This document shows positions 40,364 to 52,757 of a DNA stretch of 64,000 bases, piece after piece. Positions within the stretch are counted from its first letter, which is position 1; the number at the start of each line of letters is the position of its first letter. Under the pieces are notes generated by a model. The model saw only the letters and a program-made list of their open reading frames with translations, made no database searches and was not told the DNA's origin. Position numbers and translations under genes: made by a program. The stretch comes from Hymenobacter volaticus (lineage in GTDB: Bacteria > Bacteroidota > Bacteroidia > Cytophagales > Hymenobacteraceae): the NCBI RefSeq assembly GCF_022921055.1, contig NZ_CP095062.1, positions 266,359 through 330,358 on the forward strand. The letters run 5' to 3'.

Positions 40364-40708
40364 CGATTCGCAGCTATGAAACGGATTCTGTTCTGAAGCT
40401 TTTGTAAACAGCAAATCAGAAAGCTTCAATTTATTTCAAATATCTGATAATTAGATGAATAAACGTATTTTACGCTTGTGGCTAAGCCTTTCTTTATTGA
40501 AACGCATGTTAGGTTAAGCAATGAAAATATATAGCGTTTTGTAGGCAAGGCCTTTCACCAAGAAAGTATAATTTACCCTGTTACACGTAGCCGTTTCATT
40601 CTACTTACCTGATTTCTTGTGGAAATAGAGTTGCAATAAACCTTTACATTGGCGCGGTATATTCCCCTTTTCGGGCACCTTCTGATGCCTCCCTCTGCTC
40701 TCCCTGAT

Positions 40709-42397
40709 ATGAAGACTGCTTGCGCTCGGCCCTCCCAACCTGTTGTATTAGCAAAGGCGCTCCGCCGGTCCGGTCTACTGCTTGTTTTACTGGTACTCAG
40801 TTTGTTGGGGGGCTCAGCGAAGGCGCAAGATTCTTCCCTGTCGAAGGTGTGGGTACCGGACCTCGGCAACGGTACCTACAAGAATCCCGTGCTCTACGCC
40901 GATTATTCCGACCCCGATGTTGTCCGCGTAGGCGACGACTTCTACTTAATCTCGTCGAGCTTTAACGCCGTGCCGGGCTTGCAGATTCTGCATTCTAAAG
41001 ACCTGGTAAACTGGTCGATTATTGGGGCCGTGTTCGAGCAGCAGCCCCCGCTGGCGCGCTACGCTCTGCCCCAGCACGGCAACGGCGTGTGGGCCCCGGC
41101 CATTCGCTACCATCGCAAAGAGTTCTATATCTACTACCCCGACCCGGACCTAGGCATTTTTGTCACCAAAGCCAAGAACCCGGCCGGGCCGTGGTCAACG
41201 CCCGTGTGTGTCAAGCAAGCCAGCGGCTGGATTGACCCCTGCCCGCTCTGGGATGAGGATGGCAAAGCGTATCTCGTGCACGGCTTTGCGGGTAGTCGCG
41301 CCGGTATTAAGACCATCTTGGCTGTAAGCCCCATGGCACCCGACGGTCTCAGTTTGACTGGCCCCGATGCGCTGGTCTTCGACGGGCACCGCAACCACCC
41401 CACGCTGGAAGGCCCCAAGTTTTATAAGCGCAACGGCTACTACTACATTTTCGCGCCGGCCGGGGGTGTGCCCACGGGTTGGCAGTTGGTGTTGCGCTCG
41501 AAAAACGTGTACGGTCCCTACGAAGAGAAGATAGTAATGGACCAAGGCAAGACGCCCATCAATGGGCCGCACCAGGGCGCGTGGGTTGACACCAATGCGG
41601 GCGAAGACTGGTTTCTACACTTCCAGGATCAGGGGCCGTATGGCCGGGTGGTGCACTTGCAGCCCATGGTTTGGAAAAACGATTGGCCCGTGGTTGGTGA
41701 GGACCCCGATGGTGACGGCAAAGGCCAGCCCGTGCTCACGTACCGCAAGCCCAAGAGCAAAGGCAAAGAACAGCCGCGTGTCACGCCCGCCACCTCCGAC
41801 GAGTTCAATAGCCGCACGCTTTGGTTGCAGTGGCAGTGGCACGCCAATCCGCAGGACTATTGGGCCTATCTCAACGGGCCTGAAGGCTATCTGCGCCTGT
41901 ATTCGGTGATGCTGCCCGAAGGGTTTAAAAACCTCTGGCAAGTGCCCAATCTGCTGCTGCAAAAGCTGCCGGCTGAAGTGTTCACCGTCACCACCAAACT
42001 CACTTTTATGCCACGCCTAGAAGGCGAGCGGGTAGGGCTCTTGATGATGGGGTTAAATTATGCGTACCTATCTATCACCAACCAAGGCGGCAAGCTGCAA
42101 CTTAGCCAAAGCACTTGCCTAGATGCCGACAAGCTGAGCGCCGAAACAAGCACCTCACCTGTGGAAGTGCCCGCGTCGTATGCGGGAAAGCCGCTGTATT
42201 TGCGCGTGGCCACGAAAGCCGGAGCCAAATGCCAATTCAGCTATAGCCTCGATGGGCAGACGTTTCAACCACTTGGCACTGAATTTCAAGCCAGAGAAGG
42301 TAAATGGATTGGGGCTAAAGTTGGTCTTTTCAGCACGCGTACAGCTAAATTCAACGATGCAGGCAACACGGACATCGACTGGTTCAGAATCGAGTAG
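40709..42397 (+). CDS. GH43 family glycoside hydrolase with C-terminal beta-sandwich
   Basis: This 562-residue secreted enzyme has a five-bladed propeller of family 43 (arabinofuranosidase/xylosidase type). The three acidic residues are in DYSDPDVV (Asp68), WIDPCPLW (Asp176) and PTLEGPKF (Glu234). A concanavalin-like C-terminal domain (about 355-560) is usual in subfamilies acting on arabinan or xylan side chains. I start at ATG 40709, ahead of the signal peptide (GLLLVLLVLSLLGGSAKAQ); starts at 40685 or TTG 40649 are possible. It reads divergently from the pectin esterases and shares the operator region. Confidence 0.9.
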   Translation: MKTACARPSQPVVLAKALRRSGLLLVLLVLSLLGGSAKAQDSSLSKVWVPDLGNGTYKNPVLYADYSDPDVVRVGDDFYLISSSFNAVPGLQILHSKDLVNWSIIGAVFEQQPPLARYALPQHGNGVWAPAIRYHRKEFYIYYPDPDLGIFVTKAKNPAGPWSTPVCVKQASGWIDPCPLWDEDGKAYLVHGFAGSRAGIKTILAVSPMAPDGLSLTGPDALVFDGHRNHPTLEGPKFYKRNGYYYIFAPAGGVPTGWQLVLRSKNVYGPYEEKIVMDQGKTPINGPHQGAWVDTNAGEDWFLHFQDQGPYGRVVHLQPMVWKNDWPVVGEDPDGDGKGQPVLTYRKPKSKGKEQPRVTPATSDEFNSRTLWLQWQWHANPQDYWAYLNGPEGYLRLYSVMLPEGFKNLWQVPNLLLQKLPAEVFTVTTKLTFMPRLEGERVGLLMMGLNYAYLSITNQGGKLQLSQSTCLDADKLSAETSTSPVEVPASYAGKPLYLRVATKAGAKCQFSYSLDGQTFQPLGTEFQAREGKWIGAKVGLFSTRTAKFNDAGNTDIDWFRIE

Positions 42398-44718
42398 TGG
42401 CACGGTGCAGATGCTCTACTTCCGCTGAGTTGCCATAAGCTACATGCATGTTTCAGCTTGAACTCATAACGGGAGCTTTGCCTGCTCGCCTAAGCGTAAC
42501 AGCGCAGTTTAGCAACAATATTATGGCTTTGCTTCTGCTATGGCTGCAAACAAGACAACGGGGTTAAATAAATCTGTTGCTTTTCGCATATAGTCGTGTT
42601 GGGCAAGTGAAGATTCCCAATAAAATTATGGAATCTCATACAAGAAGAAGCTATGTATTCATTTGTATATCAAGCACTTGGTTTTGAGTAATTGACAAAA
42701 ATCACCATACGTATTTATAACCTAAATAAAATTAGGTCAAGCCCAATCAGCCATTACTCCATGGTTTCTGCTTAGGAATGCAGAGTTACTATACTGCATT
42801 AAATTAGGATTCTTACTTAGCAAAAAGGGCCTTTTTATAGTTTAAACAATAATTAACTAAGTTAAAATAGAATTAAAAAGAGGTTTTGTGAATTAAGTGT
42901 TTTATCTTCGTTTTACACTAGCCGATCTACTCCAATGTGATTCATGCCGTACGGGCGTAACGCCACGAAATCTGTTTAGCCGAACTTTTGTCGGCCGGCT
43001 CTTCTCAAGAGTTGGGTTTCCGAAATACGTCCCTACGGCATCGTAGGTGAGCGGATAGGCATTTTGGCTTGTTCTTGCTTAGCACTTGGCTTTGTGGCCT
43101 TTGCATGTCTTGGTGCGTTTTGTAGTCAGCTGTTGCCCTCCTGAAGGGAATGGTTAGCGGCGTGTCCGCTAGCTAGGCTGCTCAACATTGGAACTGTACG
43201 TCCTACTTCGGGCGTGCTGACAACGCGTCTCTGCTCCCTTATGTTGGTTGCAACATCACCTCCACCTGATTCTGGCGTGAGGAGACTTGCCACGACCCCG
43301 CTATTTGGGTACCCCTCGCCCTTAGCATCACTTCTTTGGTTTTCAACCCTTACATGTCCTGTTCATGTATTGCCTTGGCTCTTTTTCTAGCTTGCTATTT
43401 TTCCCTTCCGCCCGTGTTCAGCGCGCCCGCGCTTTCTGGAGCAGTTTAACCATGACCCTACCAACTACCGGGGCTGGCGCGTAGTCTTCTCACCCGTATA
43501 CTTCTTCCTCGATACCGCCGCTTTACAACATGAAAGCCACCGGTTGGCTTTGCTCGTCCAGGATCAAGTGACTGACCTCAGTCACAATGCTTCCTGGCCT
43601 AGTTCGGCACTTCGCCAGCTTTCTTCGCTTTACTCGAAGCCAGGTGTTCAGAGGCAAGCCAAAGGCTGCTTAGTTGCAATGGCTGCTTTGCAACAGCACT
43701 GGCAACATAATATCAATTAGTAGTTGTGTTTGCTGGTCCGTGCGGTTATTCTGAGGACATTTCTTGGGGTGATGCTATGCGTTTCATAGCCCGAGAAGTG
43801 AGTTCTCCACTTATTAATTCCTGCTAAATCCACCTTCGCTGCCACTACTCCGATGACACCATGCACCTGCGCTAGTATGGCGCGGGTGCACGAGTGCTAC
43901 TCAATGCATGTACTCATTGATGTTACCAGTTGCTGGTCGGCTACTACCCACGGTTGAGCTGGCCAGCAGCTGCGTGCGTGGCGAAATTGCTTGTGGTCCA
44001 TTCATCCCGCTTTTCAAGTGGATGGAATCAGTGTGCTCATGGGTGCCGCAATGAAATGCGCGCGCTTGGGAAAGTATGCCTTGCCTTCAGCTAACTGCCT
44101 TATTGGAAATCCGCTTACAGGCAGCAATCCACACAGCAAGAGCAGGAATTGCTAGGCAGCTATTCGCCAACCTGAACCCTTCTGGTCATGAAAAAACCAA
44201 TGCCATTTCGCCAGATAGTATCAACAACTTCGGCTTTTTGCGCTTGCACTTTGCACGCTCATACTCTTCATTTCTACAAGTTGGTGACTTGCCAGAATAA
44301 TACCCGATGGCATTTCTCCCACTGCTACTTGCTGCTCTCGCAGTTCAGCTTAGGGGCCTTATTTCCAGCTTCTGGTTCTGAAGAGCTTGGTGCAAAGCCG
44401 GTATATAATTGATGCGTTTCAAGTAAGTAGAATAGCAGTTTGGGGTTTACGAGGGGCAACCAATCCATCTAGTTGAGGCGGTTAAGCTTTTTCGTGAGGG
44501 GTATAGTCAATTTAATTGCAAATCAACGTGTAAGGTGCGCTTGTAATGCTGAATGCTTAGGTGTTCAGGCATATAGGATATGTGCAAAAAGGAAGTAATG
44601 TTTATATGGTAATTCAACTATTTAGCTAGACTTTAAAGGAGGGGTTTTTTAGCTTTACTCACCCCTAGGTGACGCCTGCGGGTACCTAAATCATTTGTTT
44701 TACTGGTACTATACGCTT
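42398..44718. other. 2.3-kb region without a convincing gene
   Basis: The first part (42560-42900) is AT-rich; the rest has normal GC. No frame has a start, length and family features together. Stretches without ATG remain open, for example about 43390-43720 (+), ending LVAMAALQQHWQHN, and about 42980-43143 (+), which has a hydrophobic segment. These may be remnants of decayed genes. I see no tRNA, rRNA or transposase. Confidence 0.45.
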
Positions 44719-46988
44719 ATGCCTCCTTCTCTACTCCCATCCATCCTTTCCACATTCGGGCATCCTGCTTCCACAACTCGCCCTGCACGTAACAACAAGC
44801 GCCTGCAGGTATCTGTAGTGTTGCTTTTAACTGCCCTTGGGGGCTATGCGCAAGGACCAACAGTGGTTCGCACATTCCCCGACCGTAACTCTTCAACGGC
44901 GCCCCAGTTTGTAGGAGTAGCCGTAGAGTTCGATCAGTTTCTGAGCGACAGTCTCCCTACTCTCCAAGCGTTGTCGGTGTTCAGCCAGCAAAGCGGAGGT
45001 AAGCGTGGTGGCACCCCGTCGTGGTGAACAGCAGGCTCGGCCTGCTTTCCAACAAATATTTTCGGGCCGGCGAAACAGCGTATGCAACCGTGACCACCGG
45101 AGTGCAGAACCGCGACTTGCAGAATTTGGCGAAGCCTTTTGTGTTTCAATTCAACATTGCAACGGCTCCTAGTTCTGCTGTTTTCCGCAGCCGCCCAGAC
45201 GTACCGCTCGGTAACTTGTATGGCATCACGGTGGGCGACGTAGACGGCGACAGTGACCTCGACCTACTTGCGGCCAACCAAGTCACCACCGGTACTACCA
45301 GCACGGTAAGTGTCCGGCTCAACGCGGGAGATGGCACCTTTACAGTGGGCCAGGAAGTAAGCGGCACGGGTACCGGCAATGTATTACTCGGCGATTTGAA
45401 CGGGGATGGCACCCTCGACATGATAACTAGCGACGGAGTGCGGCTCAACTACGGCGGCCTGTTCGGCAACCGAGAAGCGGCTGGCTTAGGCGGCCGCACG
45501 CTTGGCGACATAGACGGCGACGGCGACTTGGATTTGCTAACCGAAGGCGTCACTACCAACTCGCCAACTGGCAGCCCGGTGGTACGGGTACGCCTAAACG
45601 ATGGCAACGCGCGTTTCAGTGAAGGCCAGCTAGTACCCGTAGCCGCAAATTCGGCCAATGTGGTGCTTGGCGATGTAAACAACGACGGGTCTTTGGACCT
45701 ACTCGCTTCCAGCATCAGCAACGGGGCGGTCAGTGTGCGGCTCAACAACGGATTTGGCACGTTTGCCAGCAGTGGGCAGCAGCTCAGCGTAGCAACCATG
45801 CAGGAAGGGCTGCTGCTTGGCGACGTCGATGCCGATGGTGACTTGGACCTGGCCGCCGTCAACTCCGGCAGTACCGTAACGATACTGCTCAACGACGGAC
45901 AAGGCACGTTCAGCGTGAGTAGCTACGTTAACCTAGGTTCCTATTCCGTGTTCGGGAAATTCGGTGATGTAGACGGCGACGGCGACTTGGATTTGCTTGC
46001 TGGCGGCCCACCCAACTCCGTGAGCGTGCGGCTCAATGATGGGCATGGCAACTTCAGTGGCGAGGAAGCCGTCATCGTAACCGACAATCCGCGGACGTTA
46101 GCCGTGGGGGACCTCGACAGTGATGGTACTCTGGACTTTATCACGGCGGCATCGCCGAGCACGAGCAATGGTTCGGCCAGTGTGCGCCTCAATTCCCGCA
46201 CGGAGCCGTTGGTGGTCTACAAAATCAAGGCGGGCGGCGGGCGCGTGGAATCTACGCGCGGTTCCTTTTTGGCCGATCAGTACTTCTCGCCGCAGCCCGG
46301 CAACACATTCGCCACCAATGCCTCTATTGAAGGCACCATCGACGATGCCCTCTACCAAACCGAACGCTACGGCCAAGACGCAGTTTTCTCTTACGCGCTG
46401 CCTTTGCCCAACAACCAGTACATGGTCACGCTGCACTTTGCGGAAATCTACTGGGACACGCCTGGTCAGCGCCTCTTCGACGTGACAGCCGAGGGCACGA
46501 AGGTGCTCGACGACTATGACATTCTGCGGAAAGTAGCGCCCAACACGGCCACTACCGAAACCTTCCTCGTCACCGTCACGGACGGTGAACTCAACCTCGA
46601 CTTCAGTGCCCTCGCCGCCGATGGCGGCATCGACAATCCTAAGTTGGCGGCTTTAGAAGTGACAGTTCCTCCGCCGGGCGCCATCGCCAAAGCGTCTTCT
46701 AAAATTGGTAAGCCAACGAAAGTTGCATCCGCCTTATTGGAAGCGTACCCTAATCCCTTCACTACGCGCACCAACCTGCACTGGCGCACAGCCGAAACGG
46801 GTTACGCGCGTTTAGAGGTCTACAATCTTTTCGGCAAATTATTAGCAACTCCTTTTGAAGGCACGGTGGAAGCCGGACATGACTACAAGCAGTTGCTGGC
46901 GGCCAAGGGCCTACAGCCCGGTACGTACATCTGCCGGCTGCAACTCAACGGCAAAAGCTACACGCAGCGGCTCGTGGTAAGTCAATAA
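44719..46988 (+). CDS. Secreted VCBS/FG-GAP repeat protein with malectin and T9SS domains (frameshifted)
   Basis: Joined, this is an approximately 756-residue secreted protein. The signal peptide (VSVVLLLTALGGYAQ) is followed by an Ig-like N-terminal region and about seven FG-GAP/VCBS blades with calcium-loop sequences such as GDVDGDSDLDLL and GDIDGDGDLDLL. A malectin-like carbohydrate-binding domain follows (YKIKAGGGRVESTRG, VTLHFAEIYWDTPGQRLFDV), then a T9SS sorting domain (AYPNPFTTRTNL, LQPGTYICRL). The frame breaks at CCCC 45014-45017; one added C gives GGTPVVVNSRLGLLS. Start ATG 44719, preferred over TTG 44695. Confidence 0.85.
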
Positions 46989-47011
46989 GTAGAGCGCTTA
47001 ACTAGTTTACA

Positions 47012-47051
47012 CACTGTCTCTGTTGCCGATTGAGTGGCAACAGAGACAGTG
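47012..47051. terminator. Stem-loop after the VCBS/malectin gene
   Basis: Arms 47012-47027 and 47036-47051 pair perfectly over 16 bp with an 8-base loop, 24 bases past the stop codon. No T-run follows. Confidence 0.55.
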
Positions 47052-47135
47052 CATTTAAAAGGCAATGTTGTTTATGGGTAGCAACTACGCCAGGGTTGTT
47101 CTTTAACACTACCCTACTTTGATTATTAGGTAATG

Positions 47136-47189
47136 AAAGCGCCATAAAAAAGCTCTGACTAACTGGTCAGAGCTTTTTTATGGCGCTTT
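47136..47189. terminator. Bidirectional terminator between convergent genes
   Basis: A perfect 24-bp stem (47136-47159 with 47166-47189) encloses a 6-base loop and contains A6/T6 blocks, so it gives a T-run on either strand. Confidence 0.85.
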
Positions 47190-47218
47190 TAGGAAAGGAA
47201 GCTTACTTTTTATCGGCT

Positions 47219-47264
47219 GATGGAATGCGTAGCGGTACTATTCAGCACCGCTACGCATTCCATC
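47219..47264. repeat. 18-bp inverted repeat at the 3' end of the minus-strand giant gene
   Basis: Arms 47219-47236 and 47247-47264 are exact complements with a 10-base loop; the inner arm touches the stop codon of the gene ending at 47264. Possibly a 3' stabilising hairpin. Confidence 0.5.
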
Positions 47265-50200
47265 TAGCGGCGCTGGAGCTTGATGTGCGCTTGTGCTTTG
47301 TTACCAGTCAGTTGCAACTGATAGATTCCTTCCGCTAGCATCTGCTGCGAGAAGTCGAGCTTGAGCGCTCCGCCATTTACGGCTGCCGTGCCCCGGCGCA
47401 CAATCAGGCCTTGGGCCGAAACAAGGGCATAGTTGACCTCACCCTGGAAGGCGGCGGGTAACAGCACTTGGTAGCGACCATCTTCCGACGGATTAGGATA
47501 CACCTGCACTTGCGCACTCACATTTGCTACCTGCGTTGCTTGTACCGTGGCTGGTTGGCTAGCGCTAGTGCGAGCGGCCTGATCAACAACTGAGAAGCTG
47601 AGGGTGAGTGGGGTGCCCGCTGTGCCAGTGGCACCGGCGCCTGTGTAAGGCGTGGCCTGTAGTGTGTAAGATCCTACGGGCGGAGTCCAAGCGTAGTAGT
47701 CGCCACTGGCATCGGCGAACAGCGCGTAAGGAGCGGCTGTTTCGGTGCGGTTCTGGGTGGCGGCTCCGCTAAGCGCGAACTGCACGCTGCCGACGGTGGT
47801 CGGGTTGGTGTTGGCGCGAATGTTAAGGTTGCGCGTTGGCAAGGCCGCTAAGTTGAGAACCTGACCGGCCGCGAGCGTTAGCAACGGTTGGTCGGAGTCA
47901 GCGTTGATCAAGGAGAAGCTTACCACTTGCTGCCCAGTACCCGCAGCCGAGTTAACAGTCACGGCAACTTGGTCGGCGGCACTGGTCGCGCCGGCGTTGT
48001 CGGTGACCACTAAGCTGAACACGTACGGGCCAGCTACTAGGCCGCTAATGGTAGGTGTGGCGACCGTCTTGCTGGAGAAGGTAGCGTTGTTTGGGCCGCT
48101 TACCTGCGCCCAAGTGTAGCTGGCAACTGAGCCATCCGTGTCTGTGCCCGAACCAGTTAGGCTCGTGCTGTTGGTGGGTAACGTGATGGTTTTATCTGGT
48201 CCGGCATTGGCCACGGGGGCTGGTTGCCAGTAGAGCCAGAAGTCAATACTTCGATGGCCGATATTTTGGGTTCGTCAGCCCCTGATGCGCCAGGTGCAAA
48301 AGCCAAAGTCAGGTTGCCATCGGTGACGTTGACTGTGAAGGTTTCGATGGTGGCTGTATTTTGGCCGACTTTTTTCACGATGTCATAGGCGCTGAGCACC
48401 TTGGTGCCTTCGGCCGTTACGTCGAATACGCGCTGACCTGGGGCATTCCAGTACACTTCAGCAAAGTGGAGCTTGACGGTATAAGTACCGTTGCTTACAG
48501 GCAAAGCATAGGTCATCGAACCCCACCGTTCCGTTTGGTAGAGGACGTCGTCGGTGGTACCCGCAATCGGATTGGAGCTGTCCGAAACGTTGCCCCCTGT
48601 CACGTACTGGTCGGCTGCGAAGGCTAAGCCCGAAGTAGTGACGGCCGGTCCACCCGCATTGAGGCGGTAAACTGCGGTAGTTCCACCAGTTGGTGCCGAG
48701 TTAACAGTCACAGCTACTTGGTCGGCGGCACTGGTCGCGCCGGCGTTGTCGGTGACCACTAAGCTGAACACGTACGGGCCAGCCACTAGGCCGCTAATGG
48801 TAGGTGTGGCGACCGTCTTGCTGGAGAAGGTAGCGTTGTTTGGGCCGCTTACCTGCGCCCAAGTGTAGCTGGCAACTGAGCCATCCGTGTCTGTGCCCGA
48901 ACCAGTTAGGCTCGTGCTGTTGGTGGGTAACGTGATGGTTTTATCTGGTCCGGCATTGGCCACGGGGGGCTGGTTGCCGGTGGAGCCAGAAGTCAATACC
49001 TCAATGGCCGAAACCTTTGGTTCATCGGCGCCTGATGCGCCGGGAGCGAAAGCTAACGTAAGCTGCCCATCGGTGACGTTGACCGTGAAGGTCTCAGTGG
49101 TAGCCGTGTTCTGGCCCACTTTCTTGAGGATGTCATAAGCGCTGAGCACTTTCGTGCCCTCAGCCGATACGTCGAAGACACGTTGCCCCGGCGCACTCCA
49201 ATAGATTTCGGCAAAGTGGAGCTTGACGGTGTAGGTACCGTTGCTGACGGGCAAGTTATAGGTCATCGAACCCCACCGTTCCGTTTGATACAAAGCGTCA
49301 TCGTTGGTGCCAGCGATAGGGCTAGAAGTGTCCGACGCATTGCCACCCGAGAAATACTGGTCAGCCGCAAATGCACCTGCCGAGGTGTTTACCGCGCCAC
49401 CACCCGCGTTGAGGCGATACACCGCATTGCCTCCGCCCGTAGAAGCCGGATTAACGGTTACTGCTACTTGATCAGCAGCACTGGCCAGGCCGGCATTGTC
49501 CGTTACGATCAGGCTGAACACATACGATCCAGCCACCAAGCCACTGACTGTAGGTTGAGCTGTAGTAGCGTTGGAGAAAGTAGCCGGACTTGGGCCGCTC
49601 ACCTGGGTCCAGGCGTAACCGGCGACTGTACCGTCGGAGTCAGTGCCCGAGCCGCTTAGTGTCGTACTATTCATTGGTAACGTAATGGTCTTGTCAGGGC
49701 CAGCGTTGGCCACGGGGGCTGGTTGCTGCCCTGGCTGAGCCGATACACCTCGATGGCCGACACCTTGGCGTTGTCCACCCCGCCGTCAGCGGCCAGCGAG
49801 CTGAAGTTGAGGTTGAGCACGTCATCGGCCACGGTGGTGGTGAAGGTCTCGGTGGTGGCCACGTTGGTGCCCACCTTCTTGAAGATGTCGTAGTTGTCGA
49901 GCACCTTGTTGCCTTCGAGCGAGACGTCGAAGACGCGCTGGCCGACGGTGGTGGCGTAGATTTCGGCGAAGTGGAGCACGACGCGGTACTGTTGGCCGCT
50001 GCTGACGGGGAAGGCGTAGCCGAAGGCCGTGCCGTAGCGTTCAGCTTGGTAGAGCGCGTCGTCCTCCGTGCCTCCAATCGGGTTAGTGTTGCCGTAGGTC
50101 TGACTATTACCGTTGTAGTATTGGTCGGCGGCAAAAGCTCCTGTGGAGGTATTGAGTGCCCCCCCGGCTGCATGAATCCGGTAGAGCGGCGTTCCGCCTA

Positions 50201-52529
50201 CCCCGGCTGGGTTTACGGTGACAGTGGTTTGGCTAGCAGCGCTGCTCTGGCCACTGTTGTCGGTGACCACGAGGCTGAATACGTAAACGCCGGCCACTAG
50301 TCCGCTGACGGTAGGTTGCGCTACCGTTTTGCTGGAGAAGGTAGCGTTGTTCGGCCCGCTTACTTGCGTCCAAGTGTAGCTGGCAATTGGGCCATCATCG
50401 AAGCCAGACCCATTGAGCGTAGTGCTGTTGGTCGGCAAGGTAATGGCTTTGTTAGGACCCGCGTTGGCGGTCGGCGTGGTTGAATCATCAACGCCCGAAG
50501 CCCACAGCACCAACCGTTGGGCAAAAATCCGGTTTTCGGCGCGGCTCAAGAAAGTGCCTTCCCCGTTGTTCCAGAAAGCGTTGCGGTCGAAACAGCCCAG
50601 TACCCGGCCCTGGCCAACTTTAGCTACAGCCAAAGCGGCATCAGCCGAGGTAATGTTTCCGTCCTGCGAATTAAGATACGCCTGAGCGGCAGGCAAATAC
50701 GCTAGAATAGTAGCTGGTGCACTGGTCCGAATCGGGCTTGCGCCTTCCGCCTCTATCGTGACGCCCGCGTTCTTGTTGAACTTGTTGAGGTAGTGGTTAA
50801 CCGCCCACTGGTTGAGGGTGAAGACGGGAGCCCCGTTGTCGTGCAGGAACTGCATGCCAAACTGTTGGGTCAAGTCGTTGTCACTTACCGACCCTTCCGA
50901 ACTGTTCAGTCCTCCGTTTTCCCAGCCAAAGGCGGCATCCGACCAAGCAATCAAGCCGCCACCTGCATTCACCCAGTTGGCTACGGCGGTGCGCTCCGCG
51001 GCCGTGAACCGACGGTTGTTGGAGCTCAGAATCAGAACCTTGTATTTGTTGAGCGTGGCTGCATCAAGGGTGACGCTGGCGTCCAAGTTTTGAGTCGTGC
51101 TGAACCCGGCGTCGAGCAGTACTTGATTGAACTGCGACATGCCTCGGTCCCCAGTATCACTCAGCTTCATATCGTGAATAGACGGCGGAATGCTGCCGTA
51201 CAGATACAGCACCTGAGGCTTGGAGGCCGTGACGTTGAAGTTAACCGTAAGGGTAGCATCGGGGTAACCAGCGGCCTTGGCCGTAACCGTAGCCGAGTAA
51301 GAACCGACGGTAGTGGCGGTAGCCGTGACTTTGATTTCCGTGCCTCCTAGCAAATCGACGGTGCCTGAGGTTGGGCTTACGCTTAGCCAAGCCGGTAAAG
51401 TGCTAGGGTCGATGGTGTAAGAAGGCGTGCCGCTCAGGGTCCAAAGCAGTGCTTCTTTAGTAGCCGTGGCCCCAACGGCTGCCGACAGATTCAGGGTGCT
51501 TGGCAAGAAACCGATTCTGTTAATTGGCGTGCTGGTCCAGCCGATCTTGCGGGCAGTTGTCTGAGGGTTGGTGGATTGATTGAGGCCGCCATCCGCAACA
51601 AACAACTCACTACCGATAACCTCGGCGGCGGGGCCGAATAGGTTGACGGGCAGTGGCGTTTTCTCGGTCCAGCTGTCGGTTGCTGGGTCGTAGGTGGTTA
51701 CTCTATTCAAAACCACATCCGTTCCGTTGATACGTCCGCTGCGGCCGCCTACCAAGGTCACTTTACCATCCAGCACAAAAGTGCCTGGCTCGCTGTGCGA
51801 GCGGACGTAGGGCATGTTCTTGAGCTGCGTCCAGGTGTCGGTAGAGGGGTCGTACATCTGCACGACATCCACATCCTCGATTGGGCCGTCGTGACCAGTC
51901 TGACCACCAAACGTGTAGATTTTGCCGCCTACGTTGGCCGAAGCAAAGTGGCAACGGGGAACCGGCATGCTCGCCGCAGTGGTCCAACCAGCGGCGGTGT
52001 TGCTTAAGTCAAGTACATAATGCGCCGTAGCACCAGTCTGCCGGTCGTCCAGCATCCCGCCAAACGAGTGCAGCTTCCGCCCGACCCGTACCAGCTGGTT
52101 ACCGCCGCTGCGGGTCGGCAGCTTCGGCCCGAAACTCCAGGAATTGGTGTTGACGTCGTAAATCTGCAGCAGGTCGGAGTTAGGGTCGCCACCCAGGCCA
52201 CCCAAAAATCCGCCAGCCACATACACCTTCGTGCCGTCCACAGTAATACCCGCGTGGGTGACGGGATACGGCATATCGGCTATGTACGACCAGGTATTGG
52301 TTGTTGGGGTGTATACTTCACACTTGGCCGTGGTATGCACCTCGGGGTTGTCGAAGCCCGAAAACACATACATTTTGTTGTTAATCATCACACTAAACCC
52401 CACCCAGCGGGGGGTGCCAGTTGGGGCTATTGTAGTCCAGGTTTGTGCCCACGCGGCGGCGGGTAGCCACGTCAGCAACAGGGCGCTTAGCAGATGCACC
52501 AATGCCCATGATGTAAATAGTTTTCTCAT
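47264..52529 (-). CDS. Giant secreted Kelch / PKD / malectin protein with T9SS tail (two frameshifts)
   Basis: Joined, this is a protein of about 1755 residues. In order: a signal peptide (1-29); a Kelch propeller (about 30-330, YVAGGFLGGLGGDPN type blades); a putative-Ig domain (about 340-435); a glutamine-amidotransferase-like region (about 440-680, VLYLYGSIPPS and VANWVNAGGGLIAW); a PKD-like module; then three malectin domains alternating with three more PKD-like modules; a further beta domain; and a sorting domain (VYPNPSEDGRYQV). The frame breaks at GGGGG 49714-49718 and at GGGGG 48215-48219. Near-identical copies elsewhere carry six G at the same spots (56766-56771 and 48961 region), which supports one missing base at each. 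Confidence 0.85.
48721..48980. repeat. Tandem duplicate of a PKD-like module
   Basis: The block 48721-48980 repeats 47972-48230 with very few changes. The offset is 749 bases, one short of a codon multiple, exactly as expected if the 47972 copy lost one base in its G run. Confidence 0.75.
49719..50070. repeat. Malectin-coding block shared with the neighbouring giant gene
   Basis: About 350 bases are almost identical to 56772-57123 in the second giant gene, far more similar than other malectin copies, suggesting gene conversion or a recent copying event. Confidence 0.75.
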
Positions 52530-52684
52530 TGCTTGTGTTGTAGTGGAAAGTAGGTTGCCTCAATCAAGATCCATAAGCAGGCCCTTTGTCCCACCTGATT
52601 GGTGGTTGAATAAGTGGTTAGGGGCACATCCAATGTTGGTTCGGTGCGGGTCGTAATAGTTTGGTGAGTGGCCTTACTGCATAA

Positions 52685-52735
52685 CGGCAGGTAGTTTAGT
52701 GATTAGTTGAGAGCCAACCACTAATCTACCTGCCG
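52685..52735. terminator. Stem-loop between the two giant genes
   Basis: Arms 52685-52701 and 52719-52735 pair over 17 bp with one mismatch. It lies just after the end of the 2815-residue gene's neighbour region, 20 bases past its stop on the minus strand, so it probably terminates it. Confidence 0.6.
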
Positions 52736-52757
52736 TAGCGCAGCCTACTGCCGGGGA

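Noticed and set aside
43360..43460. Short frame beginning MSCSCIALALFLACYF, like a signal peptide
   Set aside because: It stops after 31 codons, and joining it to the next open stretch would need a change other than the single missing base seen elsewhere.
49694..50173. 159-residue Thr/Ser/Arg-rich frame in the first giant gene
   Set aside because: It is an out-of-frame translation of a malectin block; a similar one appears at 56708-57196 for the same reason.
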